Part shown: positions 34,780 through 43,809 of the stretch, piece by piece | Layout of the letters: each line of letters opens with the position of its first letter | Position numbering within the stretch: the first letter of the stretch is position 1 | Origin: Lentzea sp. NBRC 102530 | GTDB lineage: Bacteria > Actinomycetota > Actinomycetes > Mycobacteriales > Pseudonocardiaceae | Direction of reading: 5' to 3' | Length of the DNA: 64,000 nucleotides | NCBI RefSeq assembly: GCF_030269365.1 | Contig: NZ_BSTF01000011.1 | Coordinates: forward strand, 248,001 to 312,000 | Program-made: the position numbers and the translations under genes | The notes under the pieces: model-generated | Told to the model about the DNA's origin: nothing | What the model saw: only the letters and a program-made list of their open reading frames with translations | Database searches by the model: none

Positions 34780-34795
34780 AATGGTCCAGACCATT
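34780..34795. promoter_or_regulatory. dre-like DasR operator of nagA
   Basis: AATGGTCCAGACCATT matches the dre consensus at 13 of 16 positions with intact TGGTC and GACCA half-sites. It overlaps the predicted -10 (CATAAT on the minus strand), with GTGACG 17 bp further up as -35, so binding should block transcription. Confidence 0.78.
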
Positions 34796-34956
34796 ATGGC
34801 CACAACAGAGGTCCACGTCACGTGTCGTTAGTAGATAACCATCTCACATAAAACCTGGTTAATCAGCGCCGGAAATGCCGGGATGCGCCGAAGATGACCA
34901 TCTGTGGCGCATACTGGTCCCCAGACATCCGAGGTCTACGACGAGTTGAGGGTGCC

Positions 34957-35631
34957 GTGGCAGTCACCGACGATGCGATCCTGCGCGTCAAGGAGATGAT
35001 CGTTTCGGGCGAGCTGAAGCCCGGCGACCGTCTCCCGCGAGAGGCTGACCTGGCAGAACGCCTCGGGCTGTCGCGCAACTCGCTGCGCGAGGCCGTCAAG
35101 GCTCTGTCGCTCGTCCGGGTGCTGGACGTCCGCCAGGGCGACGGCACGTACGTGTCGTCACTGAGGGCTGACGACCTGCTGGGCGCGCTCTCGTTCGTGC
35201 TCGACCTGCACCGCGGCGAAGACTCGGTCTTGGAGGTCCTCCAAGTTCGCCGGATCCTGGAGCCCGCAGCCGCCGCGATGGCTGCCCAAAGGGTCGACCC
35301 GGACGAGATCGTGAAACTGCGGGCGCTGTGCGACGCGGCCGAGCACGCCAAATCCGTCGAGGAACTGGTGGAGCACGACCTCGACTTCCACCGCGCCATC
35401 GCCCAGTGCTCCGGCAACGCCTACCTGGCGCAGCTCCTCGACACGCTGGCCGGCCCGACGGTCCGCGTGCGCATCTGGCGCGGCATCACCCAGTCCAACG
35501 CCGTCGACCGCACGGTCGCCGAGCACCGCGCCATCGTCGACGCACTGGCCGCCCACCAGCCGGAACTCGCCCGCAGCTGGTCGACGGTGCACGTGGCCGG
35601 CGTCGAGCAGTGGCTCTCAGACCTGGCGTAG
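34957..35631 (+). CDS. FadR-subfamily GntR regulator (FCD domain), 224 aa
   Basis: Winged helix at residues ~5-70 (LRVKEMIVSGELKPGDRLP ... LAERLGLSRNSLREAVKALSLVRVLDVRQGDGTYV) followed by an all-helical FCD domain with the metal-binding pattern D-x3-H (EHDLDFHRAIAQ) and late His residues (EHRAIVDAL). FCD regulators typically sense sugar acids or carboxylates, which suits the adjacent fuconate pathway. GTG 34957 follows GAGGGTG; a frame from 34894 is longer but lacks support. The end overlaps the convergent LysR gene by 15 bp. Confidence 0.85.
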   Translation: MAVTDDAILRVKEMIVSGELKPGDRLPREADLAERLGLSRNSLREAVKALSLVRVLDVRQGDGTYVSSLRADDLLGALSFVLDLHRGEDSVLEVLQVRRILEPAAAAMAAQRVDPDEIVKLRALCDAAEHAKSVEELVEHDLDFHRAIAQCSGNAYLAQLLDTLAGPTVRVRIWRGITQSNAVDRTVAEHRAIVDALAAHQPELARSWSTVHVAGVEQWLSDLA

Positions 35632-36495
35632 CTGCTCCAGCACCGCCCGCACCGCGGGCTGGCCGTCGGCACGGTTGCGCACCACCGCCGACACCGTCCG
35701 GAACACCTGCTGCTTCAACGGCCGCAACGCCACCCCTGGCCGTCGCGCCACCGACGGCACCAAGGCCACCCCGAGCCCGGCCTCGACCAGCCCGCACATC
35801 ACCCCGAAGTCGTCGCAGTAGGCCTGCGCCCGGGGCACGAACCCGGCGGCGCCGCACGCCCGCTGGGTCAGCTCGTGGCACGACGCGTCCGTCCGAGGCA
35901 TGATCCACGGCCGGTCGGCCAGCACCGCGAGGTCCACGGAATCCTGCTGCACCAACGGATCTGACAACGGCAGCGCCACGTTCACGGGTTCCACGAACAG
36001 CTCGAACGACTCGCAGGACGTGGGCAGCGAGCGCGGCATGATGTTGTAGGAGTGGATCACCGCGATGTCGATGTCGCCGCGCCGCAACGCGGGTAGGGAC
36101 GCCTCGGGTTCCATCTCGTGCACGAACAGGTCCACATCGGACCCGTGCTGGGACCGCAGCACCTGGATCACCCGCGGCAACAACGCGGCCACCGAAACGA
36201 AAGCACCCACGCGCACCACCCCGGACACCGAAGTCCGCAGCGACGCCAGATCGGCCTCGGCCGCGGCCAGCTGGTCCAGCACCAGCTGCGTGTGGGCGGC
36301 CAGCACGTGCCCGGCACGGGTCAGCGCCAGCCGGCGGCCATCACGTTCGACCAGGGCGACGCCGGCCTCGCGTTCCAGGGCAGCCAGCTGCTGGGACACG
36401 GCCGGAGAGGTGACGTGGAGCGCCTCGGCAGCGGCCGTGACCGTGCCGTGCACCGACAGGGCGTGGAGCAACCGGAGACGCCGCACATCCAACAC
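35617..36495 (-). CDS. LysR-family regulator, 292 aa
   Basis: N-terminal HTH (MLDVRRLRLLHALSVHGTVT then AAAEALHVTSPAVSQQLAALEREAGVALVERDGRR in pieces) followed by a periplasmic-binding-like effector domain. It is divergent from the dapA-like gene with 71 bp between, and that gap contains direct repeats of GAACTTC, so it probably controls dapA and itself. Effector unknown. Confidence 0.87.
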   Translation of the reverse strand: MLDVRRLRLLHALSVHGTVTAAAEALHVTSPAVSQQLAALEREAGVALVERDGRRLALTRAGHVLAAHTQLVLDQLAAAEADLASLRTSVSGVVRVGAFVSVAALLPRVIQVLRSQHGSDVDLFVHEMEPEASLPALRRGDIDIAVIHSYNIMPRSLPTSCESFELFVEPVNVALPLSDPLVQQDSVDLAVLADRPWIMPRTDASCHELTQRACGAAGFVPRAQAYCDDFGVMCGLVEAGLGVALVPSVARRPGVALRPLKQQVFRTVSAVVRNRADGQPAVRAVLEQLRQV

Positions 36496-36510
36496 AAAGC
36501 TCAGCTTAAC

Positions 36511-36540
36511 GTTCCGAGCAGAACTTCTAACTGGAACTTC
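36511..36540. promoter_or_regulatory. LysR-type regulatory region between lysR and dapA-like genes
   Basis: GTTC-N6-GAAC (36511-36524) overlaps the first of two direct GAACTTC repeats (36521-36527 and 36534-36540, 13-bp period). The symmetry and phasing fit a LysR regulator binding site in a divergent promoter. Confidence 0.4.
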
Positions 36541-36566
36541 GCGAAAACTAGAGCCACGCTGGAGTC

Positions 36567-37424
36567 ATGTTCGGACGAGTGCTGGTAGCGATGGTCACCC
36601 CGTTCACCCCCGACGGTGACCTGGACCTCAAGGGTGCGCAGGAGCTGGCGGCGCACCTCGTCGACAAGGGCGGCGCGGACGGGCTGGTCGTCAACGGCAC
36701 GACCGGCGAGGCGCCCACGACCACCGACGCCGAGAAGGCGCAGGTCATCAGGGCCGTCAAGGAGGCCGTCGGCGACCGCACGCAGATCCTCGCGGGCGTC
36801 GGCACCAACTCCACACGGCACACCGTCGAACTCGCGCACCAGGCGGAGCAGAACGGCGCCGACGGCCTGCTTGTCGTCACGCCGTACTACAGCAAGCCCA
36901 CGCAGGAAGGCGTCGAGAACCACTTCCGCGCCGTCGCCGACGCGTCCGGCCTGCCCGCGCTGCTCTACGACATCCCCGGCCGCACCGGTACCGCGATCGA
37001 CACCGAGACGCTGCTCAGGCTCTCGGAGCACCCGCGGATCATCGGCGTGAAGGACTGCAAGGTCGACCTGCTCGCGACGGCACGGGTCATCGCCGAGACC
37101 GGCCTCGACTACTACTCCGGCAACGACGAGCTGATCCTGCCGCTGTACTCGATCGGTGGCGTCGGCACGGTCAGCACCGTCGGCCACGTCGTCGGCAACG
37201 AGATCAAGGCGATGCTCGACGCCTACGACGAGGGCGACAACAAGGAAGCCCTGCGCCGCCACCAGGCGTTGCTGCCGGTCATCACCGCGATCATGACCCG
37301 CGAACCGGGTGCCGTCGCCGTCAAGGCCGCTCTCACCATCCTCGGACTGCCCTCGGGTCCGGTCCGCGAACCGCTGGCCGGGGCGACGCCGCAGCTCATC
37401 AACGAGCTGAAGGCGCTGTTCTAA
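36567..37424 (+). CDS. dapA: dihydrodipicolinate-synthase-family aldolase, 285 aa
   Basis: Class I aldolase of the DapA/NAL family. Features are VAMVTPFTPDGDLDL, NGTTGEAPTTTDAEK (carboxylate-binding GTTGE), LLVVTPYYSKPTQEGVENHF (catalytic-triad Tyr), LLYDIPGRTGT (Tyr) and IIGVKDCKVD (Schiff-base Lys). The sequence follows actinobacterial DapA closely, but the position beside a sugar-acid catabolic operon and under a LysR gene leaves a role as a 2-keto-3-deoxy-acid aldolase possible. The stop overlaps the convergent lactonase gene stop. Confidence 0.75.
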   Translation: MFGRVLVAMVTPFTPDGDLDLKGAQELAAHLVDKGGADGLVVNGTTGEAPTTTDAEKAQVIRAVKEAVGDRTQILAGVGTNSTRHTVELAHQAEQNGADGLLVVTPYYSKPTQEGVENHFRAVADASGLPALLYDIPGRTGTAIDTETLLRLSEHPRIIGVKDCKVDLLATARVIAETGLDYYSGNDELILPLYSIGGVGTVSTVGHVVGNEIKAMLDAYDEGDNKEALRRHQALLPVITAIMTREPGAVAVKAALTILGLPSGPVREPLAGATPQLINELKALF

Positions 37425-38251
37425 ATCCCGTAGACCCGGCGAGCAGTACCCGCGAAGATCGCGTCCTGCTCGCCGGCCGACAGCTGCGAGACCAGTTCCT
37501 GAGCCGCGCCAAGCCATTCCTCGTAGGAGGCGGCCAGCAGCACGACCGGCCAGTCCGAGCCGAACATCAACCGCTCAGGCCCGAACGCGTCCAGCACGAC
37601 CTCGAAGTACGGCCGCAAAGCAGCGACGTCCCAGGACTCCCAGTCGGCCTCGGTGACCAGCCCGGACAGCTTGCACGTCACGTTCTCGTGCGCCGCCAGC
37701 GCCCGGATCGACGAGGCCCACTCCCCCGGATCCGCACCGACAGCGGGCTTCGAGCAGTGGTCCACCACGAACTCGACCTGCGGCAACGCCGCCGCGGTCC
37801 GCACCGCCGCAGGCAGCTGCACCGGCAACGTCAACAGCTCGTAGACCAGCCCGGCAGAGCCGACAGCCGCCAGCCCGTGCCGGACGTCCTTGCGGCACAA
37901 CCACTCCGGGTCGGCCTCGCCCTGCACCTGGTGCCGGATCCCGCGCAGCCAGGAGCCGTCCGGCGACTCCACCAGCGAGGCCAGCGAATCCGCCACGCCG
38001 GCCGACGTCAGGTCGACCCACCCCACCACCGCGGACACCACGTCCGAAGAGGCCGCCACCGCGAGGAACTCCGGCGTCTCCTCCGGCACGCACACCGTCT
38101 GCACCAGCACGGAAGCGGAAACCTCGGGCGCGGCGGCCACGAAGTCGGACTCCAGGAACGACCGCCGGATCACCCCCATCGGCGGATCGGTGATCCAGTC
38201 CTGGTCCCGCACCGACAGGTCCCACAGGTGGTGGTGAGCGTCGACGATCAC
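37421..38251 (-). CDS. amidohydrolase-2 lactonase, probable L-fuconolactonase, 276 aa
   Basis: TIM-barrel hydrolase of the L-fuconolactonase/LigW group. The metal motif starts the protein (IVDAHHHLWDLSVRDQDW), FVVDHCSKP carries a conserved His, and the terminal LMFGSDWPV carries the catalytic Asp. In the pathway it opens fuconolactone to fuconate. GTG 38251 overlaps the aldo/keto reductase stop (GTGA). Last gene of the nine-gene operon and ends convergent with the dapA-like gene. Confidence 0.84.
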   Translation of the reverse strand: MIVDAHHHLWDLSVRDQDWITDPPMGVIRRSFLESDFVAAAPEVSASVLVQTVCVPEETPEFLAVAASSDVVSAVVGWVDLTSAGVADSLASLVESPDGSWLRGIRHQVQGEADPEWLCRKDVRHGLAAVGSAGLVYELLTLPVQLPAAVRTAAALPQVEFVVDHCSKPAVGADPGEWASSIRALAAHENVTCKLSGLVTEADWESWDVAALRPYFEVVLDAFGPERLMFGSDWPVVLLAASYEEWLGAAQELVSQLSAGEQDAIFAGTARRVYGI

Positions 38252-39204
38252 GGCGTCGGCACCTCCGCACCCAGCAGCCCCAGCGACTTCAGCTCGTCCC
38301 ACACACCGGCAGGGATCGACGACGAGAAGTAAGCGGCGTTGGACGTCATCTGCTGAGCGTTGCGAGCCCCGATCACCACCGACTCCACGGCGGGGTGGCC
38401 GAGAGCGAACTGGATCGCCACCTCGGGCAACGTCACGCCGTGCCGCGAGCACACCTCGGCGACGGCCCGAGCCCGCGCGACCAGCGCGGGAGGCGCGTCC
38501 TCGTAGTCGTACTTCGAATCGGCCGCCACGACGGGCTTCGACAGCAGCCCGGAGTTGAACACCCCGCACGCCACCACCGAAACACCGCGCTCGACGCAGG
38601 CGGGCAGGAACGAAGGCAGGGCAGGCTGTTCCAGCAACGTGTACCGCCCGGCGAGCATCACCACGTCGATGTCGGTCTCGCGGACGAACCGCTCCGGCAT
38701 CTCCCACTGGTTCATCCCGACGCCGATCGCGCCCACGACCCCCTGCGACCGCAACGACTCCAGCGCCGGATAGGCCTCGCCGAAGGCCTCGTCCCAGTGG
38801 TCGTCCGGGTCGTGGATGTAGACGATCTCCACGTGATCGGTGCCGAGACGCTCCAAAGAGGACTCGAGGGACCGGCGGACACCGTCCGCCGAGTAGTCGC
38901 GGACGCGCCGGAACGTCCGCGGCACCGCGAAGCCCTGGTCGTCCATCCCGACCCCGTCGGACGGCTCCAGCACCCGCCCGATCTTCGTCGAGATCACGAA
39001 CTCCTCGCGCGGCTTGCCCGCCAGCACGGCCCCGAGGCGGCGTTCCGACAGCCCGAGCCCGTAGTGCGGCGCGGTGTCGAAGTACCGGACCCCGGCGTCC
39101 CAGGCCGCCTCCACCGCACCGGAGGCATCGGCGTCGGAGGTCTCCCGGTACAGGTTGCCGATCGGCGCGGCACCGAAGCCCAGACGAGAAACAGCAACCT
39201 TCAC
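38248..39204 (-). CDS. aldo/keto reductase, probable L-fucose dehydrogenase, 318 aa
   Basis: AKR related to D-threo-aldose/L-fucose dehydrogenases. Motifs: SRLGFGAAPIGNLYRETSD, RYFDTAPHYGLGLSERRLG (Asp/Tyr), VISTKIGR (Lys), and IVYIHDPDDHW in place of the usual YLQLH. GTG 39204 overlaps the mutarotase stop; a longer frame starts 12 bp upstream. In context it would oxidise L-fucose to fuconolactone; the SDR enzyme in the same operon is the alternative for that step. Confidence 0.83.
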   Translation of the reverse strand: MKVAVSRLGFGAAPIGNLYRETSDADASGAVEAAWDAGVRYFDTAPHYGLGLSERRLGAVLAGKPREEFVISTKIGRVLEPSDGVGMDDQGFAVPRTFRRVRDYSADGVRRSLESSLERLGTDHVEIVYIHDPDDHWDEAFGEAYPALESLRSQGVVGAIGVGMNQWEMPERFVRETDIDVVMLAGRYTLLEQPALPSFLPACVERGVSVVACGVFNSGLLSKPVVAADSKYDYEDAPPALVARARAVAEVCSRHGVTLPEVAIQFALGHPAVESVVIGARNAQQMTSNAAYFSSSIPAGVWDELKSLGLLGAEVPTP

Positions 39205-39512
39205 GGCAGCTCCCACACGAGTCGCACATCGGGTTCAGCACCGGAGTAGTCGTCCTCGACCTCCAGCAACAACGCCATCCGAGCCTGCCACGGAACGTTG
39301 GCGGGGTGCGAGGCCAGGAACGCCCGCATCGCCCGGTAGTCGTCCACCTCGACCAGGTGGAACAACTCGCGCCCCGACCGCCAGATGCGCCACGAGTGCA
39401 CCCCGGCCTCGCGCAACGCCCCGTCCAGCTCCGGCGGAATCGTGGCGTGGACCCGGTCGTACTCGGCCTCGGCGCCGGCACGGAGCCGGGTGTGCAACGC
39501 AACGGTCTCCAA
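39201..39512 (-). CDS. L-rhamnose/L-fucose mutarotase family protein, 103 aa
   Basis: Small RhaM-type mutarotase: ALHTRLRAGAEAEYDRVHATIPPEL (conserved His), HSWRIWRSGRELFHLVEVDDY and NVPWQARMALLLEVEDDYSG. It interconverts sugar anomers and so feeds the beta-pyranose to the dehydrogenase. It overlaps the aldo/keto reductase gene by 4 bp. Assignment to fucose rather than rhamnose comes from the neighbouring enzymes. Confidence 0.82.
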   Translation of the reverse strand: METVALHTRLRAGAEAEYDRVHATIPPELDGALREAGVHSWRIWRSGRELFHLVEVDDYRAMRAFLASHPANVPWQARMALLLEVEDDYSGAEPDVRLVWELP

Positions 39513-39516
39513 CGAA

Positions 39517-40533
39517 CTACTCCTGCTTCTGCCCGGTGGCGAACCGCGTCACGATCAACGCGAGGATGATCACCGCGCCGTACGACGCCTTGATGTAGAA
39601 GCCGGACACGCCCTGCAACCGCAGGATCTGCTCCACGAGTCCCAGCATCAGCACACCGGACAGCGCACCAAACAGCGTGCCCTTGCCGCCCTGCAACGAG
39701 ATGCCGCCGATCACCGCGGCCGCGAAGACCTGGAAGATCATGCCCTCGCCCTGGGTCGCGGCGACGGATCCGAGGCGCCCGGTCATCAGGATGCCCGCGA
39801 TCACCGCCAGCACCGAGCCGATGATCAGCACGGTCCACACCACCCGGTCGACCCGGATGCCGGCCGCACGGGCCGCCTCCGAGTTGCCGCCGATCGCGTA
39901 CAACGACCGCCCGGCCCGCAGGTACTTCAGGACGAAGATGCCCACGGCGTAGCAGACGACGCAGATCCACACCGCCGCCGGCAGCCCGAGCCACGTCGTG
40001 GAACCCAGGTACAGGAACGACTCCGGCACGTCGATCAGCGACTTGCCCTCGGTGATCGCGAGCTGCAACCCGCGCAGCATCGTCAGCATGCCCAGGGTCA
40101 CCATGAACCCGGACAGCCCGACCTTCAGGATCAGGAACCCGTTCAGGCCACCGATCGCGACGCCGATCAGGATGCACAACGGCAACGCGAGCCAGGCCGC
40201 GAGACCGACGTCCAGCCCACCCGCCGACGACGGGATGATCAACGCGACGGCGAGCGCGGGCGCGAGACCGACGGTCGATTCGAGCGACAGGTCCATCTTG
40301 CCGACGATCAGGATCATCGCCTGCCCGAGCACCAGCAACGACAGCTCGCTCTGCTGGGTCAGCACGGCGATCAGGTTGTTGGCGGTCAGGAAGATCGGCG
40401 ACAGCACGGCACCGATGACCAGCAGGAGGATGATCACCGGGACCAGCGCGAGGTCCTGGTAGCGCGCCAGCCGGAACTTCTGCTTCTCCGCGGGCGCGGG
40501 CGCCGCGACCTGCGGTGTCATGGCCTTGGTCAT
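39517..40533 (-). CDS. RbsC-type sugar ABC transporter permease, 338 aa
   Basis: Inner-membrane permease with 8-10 hydrophobic segments. Family landmarks: NNLIAVLTQQSELSLLVLGQAMILI, GKMDLSLESTVGLAPALAVAL (the DLS motif), AVIGGISLQGGKGTLFGALSGVLMLGL. It pairs with the adjacent double ATPase and binding protein as a CUT2-type importer, presumably for L-fucose. Its start overlaps the ATPase stop (ATGA). Confidence 0.89.
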   Translation of the reverse strand: MTKAMTPQVAAPAPAEKQKFRLARYQDLALVPVIILLLVIGAVLSPIFLTANNLIAVLTQQSELSLLVLGQAMILIVGKMDLSLESTVGLAPALAVALIIPSSAGGLDVGLAAWLALPLCILIGVAIGGLNGFLILKVGLSGFMVTLGMLTMLRGLQLAITEGKSLIDVPESFLYLGSTTWLGLPAAVWICVVCYAVGIFVLKYLRAGRSLYAIGGNSEAARAAGIRVDRVVWTVLIIGSVLAVIAGILMTGRLGSVAATQGEGMIFQVFAAAVIGGISLQGGKGTLFGALSGVLMLGLVEQILRLQGVSGFYIKASYGAVIILALIVTRFATGQKQE

Positions 40534-42005
40534 TCCGAGCTCAGTCCTTCGATCGCAGAGATCAGTTCCTGGTCACGCCAGCCGCGGCCGAACTCCCGCA
40601 CGACCCGGCCGTGGAACAGCACCAGCACGCGGTCGCAGACCCGCAGGTCGTCGAGCTCGTCCGAGACGACGATCGCCGCCTTGCCCCGCCGCGCCTGGGC
40701 GTCGACGACCCCGAGCAGCGACTCCTTCGACTTCACGTCGACACCCGCGGTCGGGTTGATCAGCACCAGCACCGACGGGTCGCCCGCCAGCGCCCGCGCC
40801 ATCACGACCTTCTGCTGGTTGCCACCGGACAGGTCCGAGACGGGCTGGTCCGGCCCGGCGGCCTTCACGTCGTACGAGTCGATCGCGTTGCTGCCGGCCG
40901 AACGCTGCGCCGACGGCCACACGAAGGCCCCGGCCGTGCTCATCGTCGCGTTCTCCGCGATCGACAGGTCCAGCACCAGCCCCTGGTGGTGCCGATCCCG
41001 TGGCACGCAGCCGATTCCAGCCTGCAGAGCCGCCGGGACGTCACCGCCGCGCACCGGCGAACCGTCCACCGAAACAGCACCGGCCGAAGGCTTGCGCAGT
41101 CCGTAGATGGTCTCGGCGAACTCGTGCTTGCCGGACGACGCACTGCCGGCGAGCCCGATGACCTCACCGCGGGTGGCCAACAGGGTGATGTCCGAGAAGT
41201 GGTCGCCGCTCAACGACGACACCGCCAGCACCGTCTCGTCGGACGAGGGCCGGTCGTCGCCGGACGGCACGTTCAGCCCGCCGGCCTCGCCGGTCATCGC
41301 CTCGATCAGGTCGGGCTTCGACATCTCGGCCACCGGCGCGGTGACGATGTGCCGCGCGTCGCGGTAGACCGTCACCGTCTGGCAGACCTCGTAGACCTCC
41401 TGCAGGTGGTGGGAGATGAAGAGGAACGTCACCCCCTTGTCCTGCAACGACCTCATCCGGTCGAACAGCCGCTCGATCGCCGGTCCGTCGAGCTGTGCGG
41501 TCGGTTCGTCGAGGATCACGAACCGCGACCCGATCGACAACGCCCGCGCGATCTCGACCAACTGCCGTTGCTCGACCGTCAACGTCGACACCAGCGCGTC
41601 CGGGTTCACCGCGACGTCGTAGGTCTCCAGCAACGCCGAGGCCTCGGCACGCAGCTTCTTCCACCTGATCAGCCCGCCGCCGAGGTCCTGCCGGTTGATG
41701 AACAGGTTCTCGGCGACGGACAGGTCGGGCACGACCGTCGACTTCTGGTAGACGCACGCCACGTGCCGGCGCCACGCCGCGCTGTCCGCGACGGGCGGCG
41801 CGGGTTCGCCGAAGAAGCTGACCTCGCCCGCGTCCGGCACCTGCATGCCGGTCAGCACGGACACCAGCGTCGACTTGCCCGCGCCGTTGCGACCGACGAG
41901 CGCGTGCGACTCACCGGCGCGAATCTCGATGCCCACGTCGTCCAACGCGAGCGTGCGCCCGAAACGTTTCGTCACGCCGCGCGCGACAGCCGCGAATTCG
42001 CTCAT
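40530..42005 (-). CDS. RbsA-type double-domain sugar ABC transporter ATPase, 491 aa
   Basis: Two fused nucleotide-binding domains. The first has Walker A GRNGAGKSTLVSVL, a LSVAEN... region, LTVEQRQLVEIARAL for the signature and FVILDEPTAQLD for Walker B. The second half has the weaker P-loop GLAGSASSGKHEFAETIYG and the signature LSGGNQQKVVMARAL. This asymmetry is normal for CUT2 ATPases. Translationally coupled to both neighbours. Confidence 0.9.
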   Translation of the reverse strand: MSEFAAVARGVTKRFGRTLALDDVGIEIRAGESHALVGRNGAGKSTLVSVLTGMQVPDAGEVSFFGEPAPPVADSAAWRRHVACVYQKSTVVPDLSVAENLFINRQDLGGGLIRWKKLRAEASALLETYDVAVNPDALVSTLTVEQRQLVEIARALSIGSRFVILDEPTAQLDGPAIERLFDRMRSLQDKGVTFLFISHHLQEVYEVCQTVTVYRDARHIVTAPVAEMSKPDLIEAMTGEAGGLNVPSGDDRPSSDETVLAVSSLSGDHFSDITLLATRGEVIGLAGSASSGKHEFAETIYGLRKPSAGAVSVDGSPVRGGDVPAALQAGIGCVPRDRHHQGLVLDLSIAENATMSTAGAFVWPSAQRSAGSNAIDSYDVKAAGPDQPVSDLSGGNQQKVVMARALAGDPSVLVLINPTAGVDVKSKESLLGVVDAQARRGKAAIVVSDELDDLRVCDRVLVLFHGRVVREFGRGWRDQELISAIEGLSSE

Positions 42006-43042
42006 CAGATCTGATTACCCCAGAACGCCTTGTCGTCGACGTTCTCCTTGGTGATCAGCGGAGCCGGGAGCTGGTCCTCCAGCCGGCCGCCGCCGGTGTC
42101 GACGATCGTGGAGTCGTGGTCGGTCTTGCCGGGCTGGAACGTCTTGCCCTCGACCGCGGCCTTCGCGTAGAAGAGCGCCCACTGCGCGTAGAGGTCGGCC
42201 GGCTGCGAGACGGTCGCGTCGATCTCACCCTTGCGGATGGCCTCCAGCTCCTGCGGGATGCCGTCGTTGGACACGATGAAGATGTGCTTCGGGTCGGTCG
42301 GCGGCACGATGAGGTTGCGCTGCCGCAGCACCTGCAGCGTCGGCGTGAGGAACGCGCCACCGGCCTGCATGTAGATGCCGTTGATGTCCGGGTGCTGGTT
42401 CAGCCGGGTCTGCAGGGCCGCGGACGCCTTCGGGCCCTCCCAGTCGGTCGGCTCCTCGAACACCGTGATGCCGGGGTAGTTCTGCTTCATGCAGGCGGCG
42501 AACGCCTCCGAGCGGTCGCGGCCGTTGACCGACGCCAGTGCGCCCTGGAACTCGACGACCTTGCCCTTGCCGCCCAGCTTGTCGCCGAGGAACTTGCAGG
42601 CCTTCTCGCCGTACGCCTTGTTGTCCGCGCGCACGACCATGTAGGTCTTGCCCTTGTCCGGACGGGTGTCGACGGTGACGACCGGGATGTTCGCCTTCTC
42701 CAGGCGGTCCAAAGTGGACGCGATGGCACCCGTGTCCTGCGGCGCCATGATGATCGCCTTGGCGCCCTGCGACTGCAGCGACTGGGCGTTGGCGACCAGG
42801 TTCTCGACCTTGTTCTGCGAGTTGGTCGGGTTCAGCAGGTTGACCCCGAGGTCCTTGGCCTTCTCCGGGAAGTACTTGATGTACGAGTTCCAGAAGTCGG
42901 TGTCGGCACGGGGGTGGTCGGCACCGATCGGGCCGACACCACCGGCTCCGGTGCCGGCGGCTCCACCGCCGCCACAGGCGGACAGTGTCAGTGCACCGGC
43001 GAGCGCGAGGCACACCGCGGCGGTGAGGTTGCGACGCTTCAT
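42005..43042 (-). CDS. RbsB-type sugar-binding lipoprotein, 345 aa
   Basis: Periplasmic-binding-like type I protein. Signal and lipobox: MKRRNLTAAVCLALAGALTLSACGGGG with the lipid-modified Cys. Core features are AQSLQSQGAKAIIMAPQDTGAI, KANIPVVTVDTRPDKG, and IFIVSNDGIPQELEAIRKGEID. ATG 43042 is chosen because AAAGG precedes it at good spacing; the in-frame ATG 43060 lacks a ribosome binding site. Its stop overlaps the ATPase gene start (TGATG). Confidence 0.89.
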   Translation of the reverse strand: MKRRNLTAAVCLALAGALTLSACGGGGAAGTGAGGVGPIGADHPRADTDFWNSYIKYFPEKAKDLGVNLLNPTNSQNKVENLVANAQSLQSQGAKAIIMAPQDTGAIASTLDRLEKANIPVVTVDTRPDKGKTYMVVRADNKAYGEKACKFLGDKLGGKGKVVEFQGALASVNGRDRSEAFAACMKQNYPGITVFEEPTDWEGPKASAALQTRLNQHPDINGIYMQAGGAFLTPTLQVLRQRNLIVPPTDPKHIFIVSNDGIPQELEAIRKGEIDATVSQPADLYAQWALFYAKAAVEGKTFQPGKTDHDSTIVDTGGGRLEDQLPAPLITKENVDDKAFWGNQI

Positions 43043-43056
43043 CGTTGTGTTGCCTT

Positions 43057-43809
43057 TCATGACTGCTGGGGACGCAAGCGCAAGCCGTGCATGCCACCGT
43101 CGACGGCGAGGATCGTGCCGGCGGTGGAACCCGAAAGCGGGCTCGCCAGGTAGGCGATGGCTCCCGCGACCTCCTCGGCGGAGACGAGCCGGCCGTGCGG
43201 CTGGCGTGCCTCCAACGCGGCCCGCTCGGCAGCGGGATCGGGCGCCGAGTCGAGGAGACGGCCCACCCACGGGGTGTCCGCCGTGCCGGGGGCGACCGCA
43301 TTGACGCGAATGCCTTCGCGCACGTGGTCGGCGGCCATCGCGAGCGTCAGCGAGTACACCGCGCCCTTGCTGGCCGAGTAGAGCGCTCGCTGCGGCAGCC
43401 CGGCCCAGGCAGCGATGGAGCAGGTGTTGACGATCGCCGCGGCCGGCGACTTCCGCAGGTGCGGCAGAGCGGCGCGGGAGACCCGGACCATGCCGAGGAC
43501 GTTGACGTCCAGCACCTTCGACCACTGGGCGTCGTCGTTGGCCGTCACGTCGCCCTGCGCGCCGATGCCGGCGTTGTTGACCACGACGTCGAGCCGTCCG
43601 AAGCGTTGGACGACCTCGTCGACGGCGGCCCGGACGCTCTCGTCGTCCGAGACGTCCGCGCGGATGCCGACCAGCGGGTCCTCGACGTCCGGGTTCAGGT
43701 CCAGCGCGACGGCCGTGGCTCCACGGGACGCCAGCAGCTCGGCGGTGGCGAGACCGATGCCGGACGCCCCGCCCGTGACGACGGCGACGAGACCTTCGAA
43801 GTCGGTCAT
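43057..43809 (-). CDS. short-chain dehydrogenase, probable 2-keto-3-deoxy-L-fuconate dehydrogenase, 250 aa
   Basis: Classical SDR: VAVVTGGASGIGLATAELLA (cofactor Gly motif), VVVNNAGIG, catalytic Ser in CSIAAWAGLPQRALYSASKGAV with Tyr-x3-Lys (YSASK), then PGTADTPW. With a fuconate dehydratase before it and a FAH-type hydrolase first in the operon, oxidation of 2-keto-3-deoxy-L-fuconate at C4 is the natural role. L-fucose dehydrogenase is the alternative. Overlaps the dehydratase stop (ATGA). Confidence 0.85.
   Translation of the reverse strand: MTDFEGLVAVVTGGASGIGLATAELLASRGATAVALDLNPDVEDPLVGIRADVSDDESVRAAVDEVVQRFGRLDVVVNNAGIGAQGDVTANDDAQWSKVLDVNVLGMVRVSRAALPHLRKSPAAAIVNTCSIAAWAGLPQRALYSASKGAVYSLTLAMAADHVREGIRVNAVAPGTADTPWVGRLLDSAPDPAAERAALEARQPHGRLVSAEEVAGAIAYLASPLSGSTAGTILAVDGGMHGLRLRPQQS

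Noticed and set aside
34910..34930. Possible third dre-like site ACTGGTCCCCAGACAT before the FCD GntR gene
   Set aside because: Only one half-site (ACTGGTC) matches the DasR element; the other half is AGACA instead of GACCA.
42925..42985. Repetitive GCCACC/GGTGGC sequence near the fucose-binding-protein start
   Set aside because: It codes for the Gly/Ala-rich linker after the lipobox cysteine and is not a separate repeat element.
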